From the NCBI GenBank assembly GCA_024711125.1, contig JANJTM010000074.1, forward strand, positions 1 through 64,000: a stretch of 64,000 nucleotides of DNA. The letters run 5' to 3'. Shown here in pieces: positions 1 through 8,417 of this stretch (position 1 is its first letter; each line of letters begins with the position of its first letter). A program made the translations under genes and the position numbers. The notes under the pieces are model-generated. The model saw only the letters and a program-made list of their open reading frames with translations. It did not search any database and was not told the DNA's origin. The stretch comes from Rhodothermales bacterium. GTDB lineage: Bacteria > Bacteroidota > Rhodothermia > Rhodothermales > UBA10348.

Positions 1-942
1 TCGATCGCCCTCACCGAGCGCGGCGACCGCCTCTCGTTCGAGCGCACCGTGCCGCTGCCGCCGGCCGGCCCGGACCACGTGGTGACCGTCCAGGTCGATC
101 TTGGGCCGGTCTTCGACGCGACGTTCTTCGTCGAGTCGCCCGACGGCGGGCGTGACCAGATGTACCTCGCCGACGGGGCCTGGGGCTTCACGTTCGATGG
201 CACGGGCGCGCGGGTGGAGGACCTGTCCGTCGCGCCGGCGCTTGCCACCGCCGGAAAGGCGGAGGCCGGGATGTGGTCGATCGAGCGTTCGGCCAACATC
301 AAGGGCGAGGTCAAGTCCTGGGCGGCACTCTTCCGCTACCTGCGGGCCAACGGTCGTCCGCTCGACCTCTCCTCGTACGGGTACGTGGAGTTCACGGCCG
401 CAGGGGAAGGGCAGGTGCGCGTGCTGTTCGAGAAGGAGAGCGTGCGCACGTCGGACCACTTCGGCACCGTGATCCGCCTGTCGTCCGAGCCGAAGACCTA
501 CCGGATCTGGTTCGACGAACTGCGCCGTCCCGACGGAACGGGCCGCCTGTCGGCCGAGGACCTGGTCCTCATCTCGTTCTACGTGATCGGGGACCAGGGA
601 CGGATGCGGCCGTTCGAACTCGAGGTCTCGGACTTCCGCTTCGGCGGTGGGGAGGGCGATCCGCTCGCCACCGTGCCCGACCGCTGGGAACTGGCACAGA
701 ACTACCCGAACCCGTTCAATCCGCGCACCGAAATCGGCTTCGGGCTGCCCGAATCCGGGCGGGTGCGGCTGGTGGTCTACGACATGCTGGGCCGCCGGGT
801 GGCCGACCTCGTGGACGGCTGGATGGATGCCGGACGGCACCGGGTCGGATTCGACGCGTCGGCCCTCTCGAGCGGGGTCTACGTCTATCGCCTGGAGACG
901 GCCGCCAGGACCGTCTCCAGGACGATGACGCTGGTTCGCTGA
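1..942 (+). CDS. Secreted T9SS cargo protein, C-terminal part (5' end outside window)
   Basis: The frame is open from base 1 with no start signal, so the gene begins upstream and at least 313 residues are visible. The last ~85 residues form a type A T9SS sorting domain: NYPNPFNP, then a VYDMLGRRV strand, a DAGRH turn and SGVYVYRL near the end. Such domains direct Bacteroidota proteins through the outer membrane by type IX secretion and are cleaved off. The part before it (roughly residues 110-215) is beta-rich and resembles a carbohydrate-binding-type jelly roll (VEFTAAGEGQVRVLF, then KTYRIWFDEL). The catalytic or main domain lies outside the window. It converges with the next gene, leaving four bases between stop codons. 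Confidence 0.85.
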   Translation, partial: SIALTERGDRLSFERTVPLPPAGPDHVVTVQVDLGPVFDATFFVESPDGGRDQMYLADGAWGFTFDGTGARVEDLSVAPALATAGKAEAGMWSIERSANIKGEVKSWAALFRYLRANGRPLDLSSYGYVEFTAAGEGQVRVLFEKESVRTSDHFGTVIRLSSEPKTYRIWFDELRRPDGTGRLSAEDLVLISFYVIGDQGRMRPFELEVSDFRFGGGEGDPLATVPDRWELAQNYPNPFNPRTEIGFGLPESGRVRLVVYDMLGRRVADLVDGWMDAGRHRVGFDASALSSGVYVYRLETAARTVSRTMTLVR

Positions 943-946
943 CCGC

Positions 947-2308
947 CTACTGCAGGCGGAACGAGATCGGAAGGGAGAGCTGGCTGGCGATCGGCTTGCC
1001 GTCGAGCGTGCCGGGCGTCCATGCGGATTCGCTGACGACGCGCACGGCCTCGGCGTCGAGTTCGGCGTCGATGCCCTTGGCCACGGTGACGTCACGCACG
1101 GTGCCGTCCGGGTTCACGACGAAGGAGACGACGACCTTGCCCTGGATTCCGGCGGCCTTGGCGGCGTCCGGGTAGCGGATCGCGGCGGCGATCGCTTCCA
1201 TTCCGCCCTGGGGCGCCGGCATCTGGTCGGGCGTCAGGAAGGTCTCGGCGGGCGCTTCGCTCGCCCGGGGTGCCGATTCGTCGGTCGGCGGCGCGGCCGC
1301 GGGGGTCGAGTCGGAGCAGGCGGTGAAGGTGATCGCGACGGCGAACACGAGGAGCACGGCGACGTGCCGGACGAAGGGGAGGGTCATGGCGGGGTGCTGG
1401 ATGCGGGTCATGGTTTCTATTCTCCGGGTGAGCAGGGAACGGGGGGATCCCATGGAGGCCAAGAGGCCTTCGTGGGTGCGGTGTACCGCGGTTTCAAGGA
1501 GCACGCGTGCATACCGGGCGCGGTCGATCGACGGGGTGTCGAGCACCGCGAGATCGCAGGCCGCCTCGCGCCACCAGGCGTGGCTGCGGCCGAGCAGGGC
1601 AACGAGGGGGTGCCAGCCGAAGAGGCCACGCACGACGCGCGCCGCGGCGTCGAACACGAAGTCCCCGCTCGCGAGGTGCGAGGTTTCGTGCAGCAGGACG
1701 AGCCGGAGGTCCTCGGGCCGTGCGAGCATCTCCTCGGGGACCAGGATCGTCGGGCGGCGCAGGCCGTAGGCGGCGGGCACGACGACCTCGGGGGAGGCCA
1801 CGAGGCGCACCGGGCGTCGAAGCGCGAACCGGTCGCGCGCCTCGTCAAGCAGCGAGAGCGCCACGGGATCGGAGACCGGGCGGACGCTCCGGTCGAGCCG
1901 CGCCAGGGCGCGGGCATCGGCGCCGATGCGAAAGAGGCCCACGAGGGCCAGCGCGGCGGCGCCGGCGGCGAGCAGCAGGGCCCCGAAGGGCACCGAAGGC
2001 AGGGGAGCGATTCCGCCCGTCGTTTCGAACCCTCCCCCGGCATAGACGACGATTTCGTACGGAAGGGGCACGGTGACCAGCGCCGGCGCCTCGAGCAGGC
2101 GGAAGATCCACGCTCCGACGATGCCCAGCGGCAGGGAGACGAGCAGGGCGGTGCGCAATTCGTACTGCTCGCGGGCGAAGCGGGCCGGAAGGAAGCGCAG
2201 CAGCGCCGTCACGAGCGCCGCGGCCACGGTCCAGAGCGCGATCGGCCACCAGAACAGGCGCAGCGCGTCGCCGCCGGCGAGCGTCCAGGGTTCGACGAGT
2301 GCGTTCAT
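947..2308 (-). CDS. BlaR1-like M56 metallopeptidase with C-terminal TonB domain
   Basis: 453 residues starting at MNALVEPW; that ATG overlaps the stop of the upstream repressor gene as ATGA, which fixes the start. N-terminal membrane segments lead to an M56 peptidase domain with zinc motif HETSH at residues 207-211. A further membrane segment (about 312-330) ends in TAC-SDS at Cys331, then a Pro/Ala-rich linker and a TonB C-terminal-type domain (about 365-453, GKVVVSFVVNPDGTV). In BlaR1/MecR1 systems the M56 domain inactivates the BlaI repressor after signal sensing. Here the usual penicillin-binding sensor is replaced by the TonB-like domain, so the stimulus is unknown. Coupling to the BlaI gene supports a sensor-protease role. 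Confidence 0.88.
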   Translation of the reverse strand: MNALVEPWTLAGGDALRLFWWPIALWTVAAALVTALLRFLPARFAREQYELRTALLVSLPLGIVGAWIFRLLEAPALVTVPLPYEIVVYAGGGFETTGGIAPLPSVPFGALLLAAGAAALALVGLFRIGADARALARLDRSVRPVSDPVALSLLDEARDRFALRRPVRLVASPEVVVPAAYGLRRPTILVPEEMLARPEDLRLVLLHETSHLASGDFVFDAAARVVRGLFGWHPLVALLGRSHAWWREAACDLAVLDTPSIDRARYARVLLETAVHRTHEGLLASMGSPRSLLTRRIETMTRIQHPAMTLPFVRHVAVLLVFAVAITFTACSDSTPAAAPPTDESAPRASEAPAETFLTPDQMPAPQGGMEAIAAAIRYPDAAKAAGIQGKVVVSFVVNPDGTVRDVTVAKGIDAELDAEAVRVVSESAWTPGTLDGKPIASQLSLPISFRLQ

Positions 2309-2688
2309 GGCCGCTCCATGCTGTCGATGAGGGCCCGGATGCGCTCCCGCTCCTCGTCGCTCAGGTTCTCGTCGGCAACGAGCGTCTGCACCAGCGCCGT
2401 CGGGGAGCCGCGGAACACCTTGACGAGCAGGTCCTGCAGCAGGCTCTTCTTCACGTCGCCGGGCTCGCGGCGCGGCGCGTACACGTACTGCGGTCCGTCC
2501 TTCTCGACCGCGAGGTAGCCCTTCTCGGTGAGGTTGCGCATCACGGTCATGACCGTGGTGTACGCGACCGGGCGCTCCGATTCGATGCGGTCGCGGACGT
2601 CGGCCACCGTGGCCCGGCCGAGGGACCACACGTGGTGCAGGACTTCCATTTCGGTTTCCCCGAGAGGGGTGAGCGATTTCTTGCGCAT
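2305..2688 (-). CDS. BlaI/MecI-family transcriptional repressor
   Basis: 127 residues with the compact winged-helix fold of the BlaI/MecI/CopY family: LTPLGETEMEVLHHVWSLG at the start, the AYTTVMTVMRNLTEKGYL recognition helix and wing at about 42-60, and a C-terminal dimerisation helix region with DEERERIRALID. Family members bind dyad operators as dimers and are cleaved by an M56 protease partner. The partner gene follows with a 4-base overlap, so the two are translationally coupled. Two dyads lie over the promoter just upstream, so autoregulation is likely. The regulated function outside this pair cannot be read from the window. Confidence 0.9.
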   Translation of the reverse strand: MRKKSLTPLGETEMEVLHHVWSLGRATVADVRDRIESERPVAYTTVMTVMRNLTEKGYLAVEKDGPQYVYAPRREPGDVKKSLLQDLLVKVFRGSPTALVQTLVADENLSDEERERIRALIDSMERP

Positions 2689-2704
2689 GGTTGGGCGGAT
2701 GAGC

Positions 2705-2720
2705 TACTACCTAGATAATA
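2705..2720. promoter_or_regulatory. Operator 2: imperfect dyad over the -10
   Basis: TACTAC-CTAG-ATAATA is an imperfect inverted repeat (4 of 6 half-site positions match) centred 25 bases from operator 1 and covering the -10 element. The repeated TACTA half-site suggests a second, weaker repressor site. Confidence 0.5.
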
Positions 2721-2740
2721 ACGAAGAGATACTATGTCAA
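2712..2740 (-). promoter_or_regulatory. Promoter of the BlaI/M56 operon
   Basis: On the minus strand TTGACA (plus-strand 2735-2740) is separated by exactly 17 bases from TATCTA (2712-2717). It also fits the Bacteroidota layout TTG-N20-TATCTAGG. Transcription would begin near 2705, leaving a leader of about 17 nt before the ATG at 2688. No Shine-Dalgarno sequence is evident. Inferred from sequence only. Confidence 0.7.
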
Positions 2741-2747
2741 TAGTATC
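2728..2747. promoter_or_regulatory. Operator 1: perfect 8+8 dyad, probable BlaI site
   Basis: GATACTAT-GTCA-ATAGTATC is a perfect inverted repeat with a 4-base spacer. Its centre contains the -35 element of the minus-strand promoter, so a bound repressor would block RNA polymerase. AT-rich TACTA/TAGTA half-sites are of the general type used by BlaI/MecI repressors. Confidence 0.75.
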
Positions 2748-2796
2748 CGTCGACAGACACCGCCGAACGATGCGATTGTCCTGTCCGCGGCCCGGT

Positions 2797-3303
2797 TCAG
2801 GCCTCGGAAGCGGCCCCGATTCGGCCGATTCCGACCGCTCCGCACGCCCAGTGGCCGAGCAGGATCGCCTCGGCCGCGTCGTGACGCAGCGACGTGGGCC
2901 GCGGCGCGCCGGAGGTTTCCACGATGCGCCGGGCGATGCCGTCGGCGCTCTGCTTGGCCCGCTCGCCGCTGCGCCGCTCCCGGGGGATCAGCAGCGCGTC
3001 GCGCCACGCCCCGGCATGCACCTGCAGCACGCGCAGGGACCGGCGTTCGGCCTCGCGGACCCACGGCAGCGCGACGTCTCCGCCCCCCTCGAGCGCGACG
3101 ACGCGGAGCCCGGGGTGGCTCGACAGCATCGCGAAGGCCGCCCGCTTCAACTGCGCCCGGGTGCCGAAATGCTGGGATCCGTAGCGGAGGAGCCGGCCGT
3201 CCGCGGCGTAGAGGGCCCACCCGATGCGCAGTCCCAGGTCGACCGCGAGCAGGACACCCGCCTCGGGGGCGCCGTCCGGCCGATCACCGGGAGCAGGCAT
3301 CAC
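2797..3303 (-). CDS. RuvC-fold / RNase H-like nuclease-type protein
   Basis: 168 residues. Acidic residues typical of RuvC-like enzymes sit in the expected order: Asp22 in the first strand (LLAVDLGLRIGW), Glu72 (VVALEGGG), and Asp142/Glu145 in the last helix (HDAAEAILLG). This matches Holliday-junction-resolvase-type folds with two-metal catalysis, although the overall sequence is not an ordinary RuvC. Its start overlaps the stop of the upstream HTH gene as ATGA, so the two are co-translated. A DNA repair, recombination or phage-derived role is likely; the substrate is unknown. Nuclease activity is inferred from the fold only. Confidence 0.65.
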   Translation of the reverse strand: MMPAPGDRPDGAPEAGVLLAVDLGLRIGWALYAADGRLLRYGSQHFGTRAQLKRAAFAMLSSHPGLRVVALEGGGDVALPWVREAERRSLRVLQVHAGAWRDALLIPRERRSGERAKQSADGIARRIVETSGAPRPTSLRHDAAEAILLGHWACGAVGIGRIGAASEA

Positions 3304-3716
3304 ACCGTATTCCGGCGGATGTAGGCCTCGACCGACGACGCCGTGATGCGGCGCTTGCCCTTGGCGACCTTGACCACGGACAGTTCACCGGCCTCCAGCA
3401 GTCCCCGTACGGTCTTCTTCGGCACGGCGAGCACGTCGGCCACTTCCCGGACGCGCAGGAGCTGCTCGATGCCGAGCGAGATCTCCTCGCGCACGATCGC
3501 GCGCAGGGCCTCGTCGCCCGTCGCGGGGGCGGAAGGGGTTTCGGCGGATGCCTCGGCCTTGGCCGCGGCGCGCGCCAGAAGGCGGCGGCAGGCGCCGCAG
3601 GTGACCTGCTCGAGCACGTCGGCCGACGGGGACGGCCCGACGGCGATGCCGTTACCCGCCGCGACCTTCATTCCGCAGACGGGGCCGCCGTCGTTCTTGA
3701 GGGCATGGATCTTCAT
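3300..3716 (-). CDS. Zinc-knuckle plus excisionase-type HTH protein
   Basis: 138 residues in two parts. The first ~50 residues have a VCGM ... VTCGACRRLL arrangement, a possible zinc-binding knuckle of a kind common in small phage proteins. After a low-complexity Ala/Glu linker, residues ~85-138 form an excisionase/MerR-type helix-turn-helix (LLRVREVADVLAVPKKTVRGLLEAGEL, then a basic KGKRR wing and VEAYIRR). Such domains bind DNA in excision, partition or regulation. It is the first gene of a two-gene unit with the RuvC-fold gene. No integrase or attachment site is visible, so a true excisionase role is not supported. Confidence 0.7.
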   Translation of the reverse strand: MKIHALKNDGGPVCGMKVAAGNGIAVGPSPSADVLEQVTCGACRRLLARAAAKAEASAETPSAPATGDEALRAIVREEISLGIEQLLRVREVADVLAVPKKTVRGLLEAGELSVVKVAKGKRRITASSVEAYIRRNTV

Positions 3717-3768
3717 GGCGCTCTCCTTGGGACGTGCGGGAACATACGCCAGCCGCTCCGTCCGAATA

Positions 3769-6585
3769 TTATCGACCCGCGCCTTCCGGCACGAGTCGCA
3801 GCGTCTCTGCCGGAACCGCCCAGGCGCCCCGGACGAGGGAAGCCTCGCCGTCCGGCCGGTAGGAAGGGAATCCCGGCGTGCTTTCGGCGCGGAGCAGGGC
3901 CTGCGAGAGCCACGACGGGCCCGGCGACAGGTGCACGAGCACCGAGCCGTCGGCCCGGTTCCACTCGACGCGGTCGAAGGTTCCGGCGTCGAGCGTCAGC
4001 CAGAGGCCGATCGGGGCCAGGAAGACGCGCTGCCGGGCCGAGTCGTTCGGGCGCACGACGACCACGTCGCCCTCGCGCCCGACCGCGGCCCCGAACCCGA
4101 GCCAGCCGAACCGGTCGTCCCGCGTCACGTACGCGCCCGTATTCATGGCATGGCCGAAGAAGTTCGGCCCGTAGTCGCCGGAATAGCCGTCGATGTCGAG
4201 CGTCGAGGGCCACGCGTGGAACGCGGCGGGTCCGAAACCCTCTCGGGTCACGTTGGCGATGGCCCCGAGCAGGCCGCCGTACCCGACGCGCAGCAGGTGC
4301 AGGTCGCCGGGGCTGCGGCGGTATTCCGCCAGCACGGGAAGAGCGTTCATGCCCGATCCGTAGTGGTGGAGCTGCCGCTCGACGCGCGACGTCGCGGGGT
4401 GCCCAGCGTACTGGAAGTCCCAGTAGCGCCGCGCGCTGCCGTTGTATCCCCAGTGCGGAAGCGTGGGCATGTAGCCCAGGATCGCGTTCAGCGTGACGAG
4501 CGCCTTGTCGTCGAACCCGAAGTACCGGCTCCAGGCGTACACCTCTTCCTGCCCGGTCGAGTCCCAGGGCATCTCGCTGCCGAACGGGTACGCGAGCTGC
4601 CGCCAGACCTCGGCCCGGGCCCGCATGACCGACTCCATCTCCGCGGCCTCGGCCGCCAGCCCTTCCCGCTGCAGGTCGAGCAGGATCTGCACGAAGACCG
4701 TGCCCTCCATCTGCCCGAACTGGGCGTAGTACGGGGCGAGGCGCACCATCGCGAGGGCGGTCTGCCGCGCGTTCTCGAGGTAGAACGACCACGGACGGTT
4801 CGTGACCAGCCCCTCGGTCGTGCGGGCGATGCGGTACATCGTCCAGTACGCGGCCGCGACGTGCAGGTAGTTGAACGACCGGCCGACCGACAACGCATGC
4901 TCACGATTCCAGGACGACCAGCCGCCGTAGCGCACCGAGTCGGAATACGTGCCCGCGGGCAGCGGGTCCGGCTCCCACCAGAACATCGACTTGCGCACGC
5001 CGAAGACGAGACTGTCGTGCGGAGCCGTCTCGGGCGAATACTGGATTCCGCCCCAGAGGGTCTCGTCCACGAAACGCTGCAGCTTGGCCAACTCGGCCGC
5101 GTCGGGCCGCACGACCTGCTTCATGAAGGCGGCGAGCCACGAGCCCGACCCGCCTTCGTCCCCGAGCCCGGCGATCCAGGCCCGGTGGTCCTCGGTGACC
5201 TGCCGGCGGTTCGTCCAGTCGTACGAGATGATCCCGGGGCTGCGGTCGAACGGGTCGTCCGCGCGCTCGAACCACTGCTCGGTCGTCAGGAAGCGGCCCA
5301 GGGCGTCGACGACCTCGGCCGCCGGCTCGATGACCTTGTAGTGGATGGTCTGCACGGTCGAGTCCTCCCAGGTGACCGTGAGGCGGGCGCGGCCCCAGGC
5401 CGCTCCGCGCACCGAATAGGCCTGCCAGGCGGCGGCCGAATCGGGATGGGCGTCGTCGATCGCGACCGGCGACAACGCCAGCGCGCCCGCGGGTTCGACC
5501 GCGAACGAGCGCACCCGGCTCGCGTGGCGCAGGAAGAGGCGCCCGTCCACATCCCGCGGCAGCACGTAGCCGGGAACGCCGACGGCGACCGGCCGCCCGG
5601 CCGCCGCCAGCGTCGGTTCGATCGCGCGGATGGACGGCGCGACCAGGAACTGCACGCCGTAGGTGCGGCGCTCGCCGGGGGCGAGCACCGCGGACGTCGG
5701 AGGATTCCAGGGTTCCGACCGCGTCCACTCCTCGTCGGCGACGGCGCGGCTGTGCACGAGCCACTCGTGGAAGCCCTCGAACGTGATGCCGCGGCGGGTC
5801 TTTTCGTCCAGGAGGGGATTCCAGGCCTCGAGTCCCGATCCCGGCAGCGGCACGACGACGAGCGCGGGGCCGGTCCCGCTCAGCCGCGTCACCTGCACGT
5901 AGCCCGCGTCGAGCCCCACGTACGGGTCCTGGAACGAGTTCTTGGCGTGCGCATCCTCGAGCGACCGGTCGGTCAGGATGTTGTCGAAGACCATCGGGAT
6001 GCCGACGGCGCCCAACTCGATCGGGCGATCCGACGCGTTGGTGATTTCGAACGACAACGTGAGCACACCCTCCCGTTCGGACCAGGTTCGGACCACGCGG
6101 AACGGGACGCCTTCAGGTAGCGTGTCCGCCAGGTCGCCGCGGATGAAAACGCGGACTCCCGGTACCGGACGGACCCCGCGGGCGACACGCGCGAGCTGAA
6201 CGGGGGCGCGCGCGTCTGCCGTGGAAGCTCGCGCCCACGTCGAATCGCCTGCCGCGCGCCATCGCAGGTTCAGATCGCCGAGGTGGTAGTAGCCGTCGGA
6301 CGCCCGGTCTGCCAGTCGCTCGCGGGGCGTGAAATCGAAGAGCCCCGCTCCGTGCGGAACCAGCGCTGCCGCGGTGTGGGAGTTCGAGATGAGCTCGAGC
6401 CGAAAATCCCGCGTATCGTAGACCAGTCGCCCACCGGATACGCCGAGCGTTTCCGGCGCGGGCGCATCCTGGGCCGATGCGGCGGTCGGGGCGAACGAAA
6501 CGGCGGCCGCGGCGAACGACAGCCCGATCAGGAAACCGGCGGCAGGTAGTCCTCGCCGGGATTCACGAAGAGATTCTCTTCCCAT
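3769..6585 (-). CDS. Large secreted protein, probable DUF5695 family
   Basis: 938 residues. The start at 6585 gives a strong signal peptide (MGRESLRESRRGLPAAGF..., cleaved after ASA-Q around residue 39), although it lies inside the end of the upstream ABC gene. The mature start (LVYDTRDFRLELISNSHTAAAL) and alternating beta and alpha-helical parts resemble DUF5695 proteins, thought to have a six-hairpin glycosidase-like architecture; this is from memory. The C-terminal half has helical-barrel-like segments (FGFDDKALVTLNAILGYMPTLPHWGYNG). No sorting domain or lipobox is visible, so it should be periplasmic or exported. Enzymatic activity is unproven; polysaccharide processing is a guess. Confidence 0.65.
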   Translation of the reverse strand: MGRESLRESRRGLPAAGFLIGLSFAAAAVSFAPTAASAQDAPAPETLGVSGGRLVYDTRDFRLELISNSHTAAALVPHGAGLFDFTPRERLADRASDGYYHLGDLNLRWRAAGDSTWARASTADARAPVQLARVARGVRPVPGVRVFIRGDLADTLPEGVPFRVVRTWSEREGVLTLSFEITNASDRPIELGAVGIPMVFDNILTDRSLEDAHAKNSFQDPYVGLDAGYVQVTRLSGTGPALVVVPLPGSGLEAWNPLLDEKTRRGITFEGFHEWLVHSRAVADEEWTRSEPWNPPTSAVLAPGERRTYGVQFLVAPSIRAIEPTLAAAGRPVAVGVPGYVLPRDVDGRLFLRHASRVRSFAVEPAGALALSPVAIDDAHPDSAAAWQAYSVRGAAWGRARLTVTWEDSTVQTIHYKVIEPAAEVVDALGRFLTTEQWFERADDPFDRSPGIISYDWTNRRQVTEDHRAWIAGLGDEGGSGSWLAAFMKQVVRPDAAELAKLQRFVDETLWGGIQYSPETAPHDSLVFGVRKSMFWWEPDPLPAGTYSDSVRYGGWSSWNREHALSVGRSFNYLHVAAAYWTMYRIARTTEGLVTNRPWSFYLENARQTALAMVRLAPYYAQFGQMEGTVFVQILLDLQREGLAAEAAEMESVMRARAEVWRQLAYPFGSEMPWDSTGQEEVYAWSRYFGFDDKALVTLNAILGYMPTLPHWGYNGSARRYWDFQYAGHPATSRVERQLHHYGSGMNALPVLAEYRRSPGDLHLLRVGYGGLLGAIANVTREGFGPAAFHAWPSTLDIDGYSGDYGPNFFGHAMNTGAYVTRDDRFGWLGFGAAVGREGDVVVVRPNDSARQRVFLAPIGLWLTLDAGTFDRVEWNRADGSVLVHLSPGPSWLSQALLRAESTPGFPSYRPDGEASLVRGAWAVPAETLRLVPEGAGR

Positions 6586-8351
6586 GCGTACTGCTGGTCG
6601 TGGAGCTCCCGGTAACGTCCGTTCGCCGCCATGAGTTCGGCATGGGTGCCCCGTTCGACGATCTGGCCGGCCTCGAGCACGAGGATCTGGTCGGCGCTGC
6701 GGATCGTCGAGAGGCGGTGCGCGATGACGAACGTGGTGCGTCCCTCGCGCAGGTTGCGGAAGCCCGCCTGGATCTTCGCCTCGCTTTCCGAGTCGAGGCT
6801 GGAGGTCGCTTCGTCGAGGATCAGGATGCGCGGGTCGGCCAGGATCGCGCGCGCGATCGCGACGCGCTGCCGCTGTCCCCCCGAGAGCTTGACCCCGCGC
6901 TCGCCCACGACGGTCTCGTACTTGTCCGGGAAACCGTCGATGAACTCGTGGCAGTTGGCGAGGCGCGCCACGCGTTCGACCTCTTCGATCGGCGCGTCGG
7001 GCCGCGCGAACCGGATGTTGTCGGCGATGGTACCGTCGAACAGGAAGTTCTCCTGCAGCACGACCCCGAGGTGCCGCCGGTAATCCTTGAGCTTGATGCC
7101 CGCGAGATCCCGCCCGTCGACCGTGATGCGGCCGGCGTCGGGCCGGTTGAAGGCCATGACGAGGCTCACGAGCGTGCTCTTTCCCGACCCGGAGGAGCCC
7201 ACGAGCGCCGTGGTCGTGCCCGCAGGGGCGGTGAACGAGAGCCCCTTCAGTACCGGGATCTCGGGCTCGTAGGCGAACCGGATGTCCTCGAAGGTCATCT
7301 CGCCCCGCACCGTCTCGAGCGGCTCGAGCTTCGCGTCCTCCTCGTCCTCGGTCGTCTGGCCGAGGATCTCGCGGATGCGGTCCAGCCCGGCGAACGCCTC
7401 GGAGATCTGCGTTCCGATCGAAGCGATCTGCACGATCGGCGCGGCGAGCAGGCCGATCAGGAAGATGTACATGATGAAGTCGCCGAGCGTCATGCGTTCG
7501 GCGAGAATCGCGTTGCCGCCCAGCGTGATGAGCAGGATACCGACCGTTCCGATCACGACACCGGCGAACGTCGAGATGGCCGAGATGCCCGTGATCGACT
7601 TGCGGATGTTCTGGAACAGCCGGTCGACCCCTTCGCTGAACACCCCGAGTTCGCGGCTTTCGACTCCGTAAGCCTTGACGATGCGGATACCGTTCAGCGT
7701 CTCGTTCAGTCGGCCGGTGACCTGGGCGGTCAGCTCTCCGCGCTCCTTGAAGATGGGGCGCAGGCGCTTGAACGCGTAGCCCATGACGCCGCCGAAAATC
7801 GCCAGCACGACCAGGGTGACCGCGGTGAGCAGCCAATTGAGCCAGAACAGCACGCCCAGCGCGATGAGCGCCGTGAACACGCCGCCCACGAGCTGGATGA
7901 TGCCCGTTCCGACCAGGTTGCGGATACCCTCGGCGTCGTTCATGACGCGCGAGATCAGCACACCCGACTTGGTGCCGTCGAAATAGCGCACCGGCAGGCG
8001 CGTCACGTGCTCCATGACGCGCGCCCTCATGTGCATGATCGCCGCCTGGGCCGTGACGCTGATCACCTGCGAGAGCGAGAACCCGGTGATCGCCTGCACG
8101 ATCGTGGCTCCGCCCACCGCAAGCGCGAGCGGAAGCAGGAACTGCGTCTGGCCCTTGGTCAGCACCTCGTCGACCAGGTACTTCGAACTGGCCGGCAGTA
8201 CGAAGCCGGTCAGCCGGTTCACGATCATCAGCGCGAAACCGACGGCGAGCTTGCCCCGGTGCTCCCAGACGAGCGCCTTGGCCTCCTGCCAGGTCGCGGG
8301 GTTGCGCAGGGGCTTGGTCTTCTTCGGCTTGGTCTCGGGGGCGTCGGACAC
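6528..8351 (-). CDS. ABC exporter, MsbA-like (fused TM and ATPase domains)
   Basis: 607 residues in the half-transporter layout: about six membrane helices (roughly residues 30-330), then a nucleotide-binding domain with Walker A GSSGSGKSTL (~387), signature LSGGQRQRVAIARA, Walker B ILILDEATSSLD and the switch His in VIAHRLST. Works as a homodimer or heterodimer exporting lipids or hydrophobic compounds across the inner membrane. Resemblance to MsbA-type exporters is general and the substrate cannot be told. Its last 58 bases overlap the start of the secreted DUF5695-like gene, so the two are probably expressed together. Confidence 0.93.
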   Translation of the reverse strand: MSDAPETKPKKTKPLRNPATWQEAKALVWEHRGKLAVGFALMIVNRLTGFVLPASSKYLVDEVLTKGQTQFLLPLALAVGGATIVQAITGFSLSQVISVTAQAAIMHMRARVMEHVTRLPVRYFDGTKSGVLISRVMNDAEGIRNLVGTGIIQLVGGVFTALIALGVLFWLNWLLTAVTLVVLAIFGGVMGYAFKRLRPIFKERGELTAQVTGRLNETLNGIRIVKAYGVESRELGVFSEGVDRLFQNIRKSITGISAISTFAGVVIGTVGILLITLGGNAILAERMTLGDFIMYIFLIGLLAAPIVQIASIGTQISEAFAGLDRIREILGQTTEDEEDAKLEPLETVRGEMTFEDIRFAYEPEIPVLKGLSFTAPAGTTTALVGSSGSGKSTLVSLVMAFNRPDAGRITVDGRDLAGIKLKDYRRHLGVVLQENFLFDGTIADNIRFARPDAPIEEVERVARLANCHEFIDGFPDKYETVVGERGVKLSGGQRQRVAIARAILADPRILILDEATSSLDSESEAKIQAGFRNLREGRTTFVIAHRLSTIRSADQILVLEAGQIVERGTHAELMAANGRYRELHDQQYAWEENLFVNPGEDYLPPVS

Positions 8352-8417
8352 GGGGCGTACCGGGTCGGTGGGGGGCGAGCGGTCGAATTCGTGGGTGACC
8401 GTTTGGGTCCCGGAGGT

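Noticed and set aside
2797-3716. Mobile element or prophage remnant
   Set aside because: No integrase, transposase, terminal repeats or change in base composition around the pair.
3343-6120. 925-residue plus-strand ORF opposite the DUF5695-like gene
   Set aside because: No signal peptide or motif, basic low-complexity composition, opposite a gene with a clear signal peptide.
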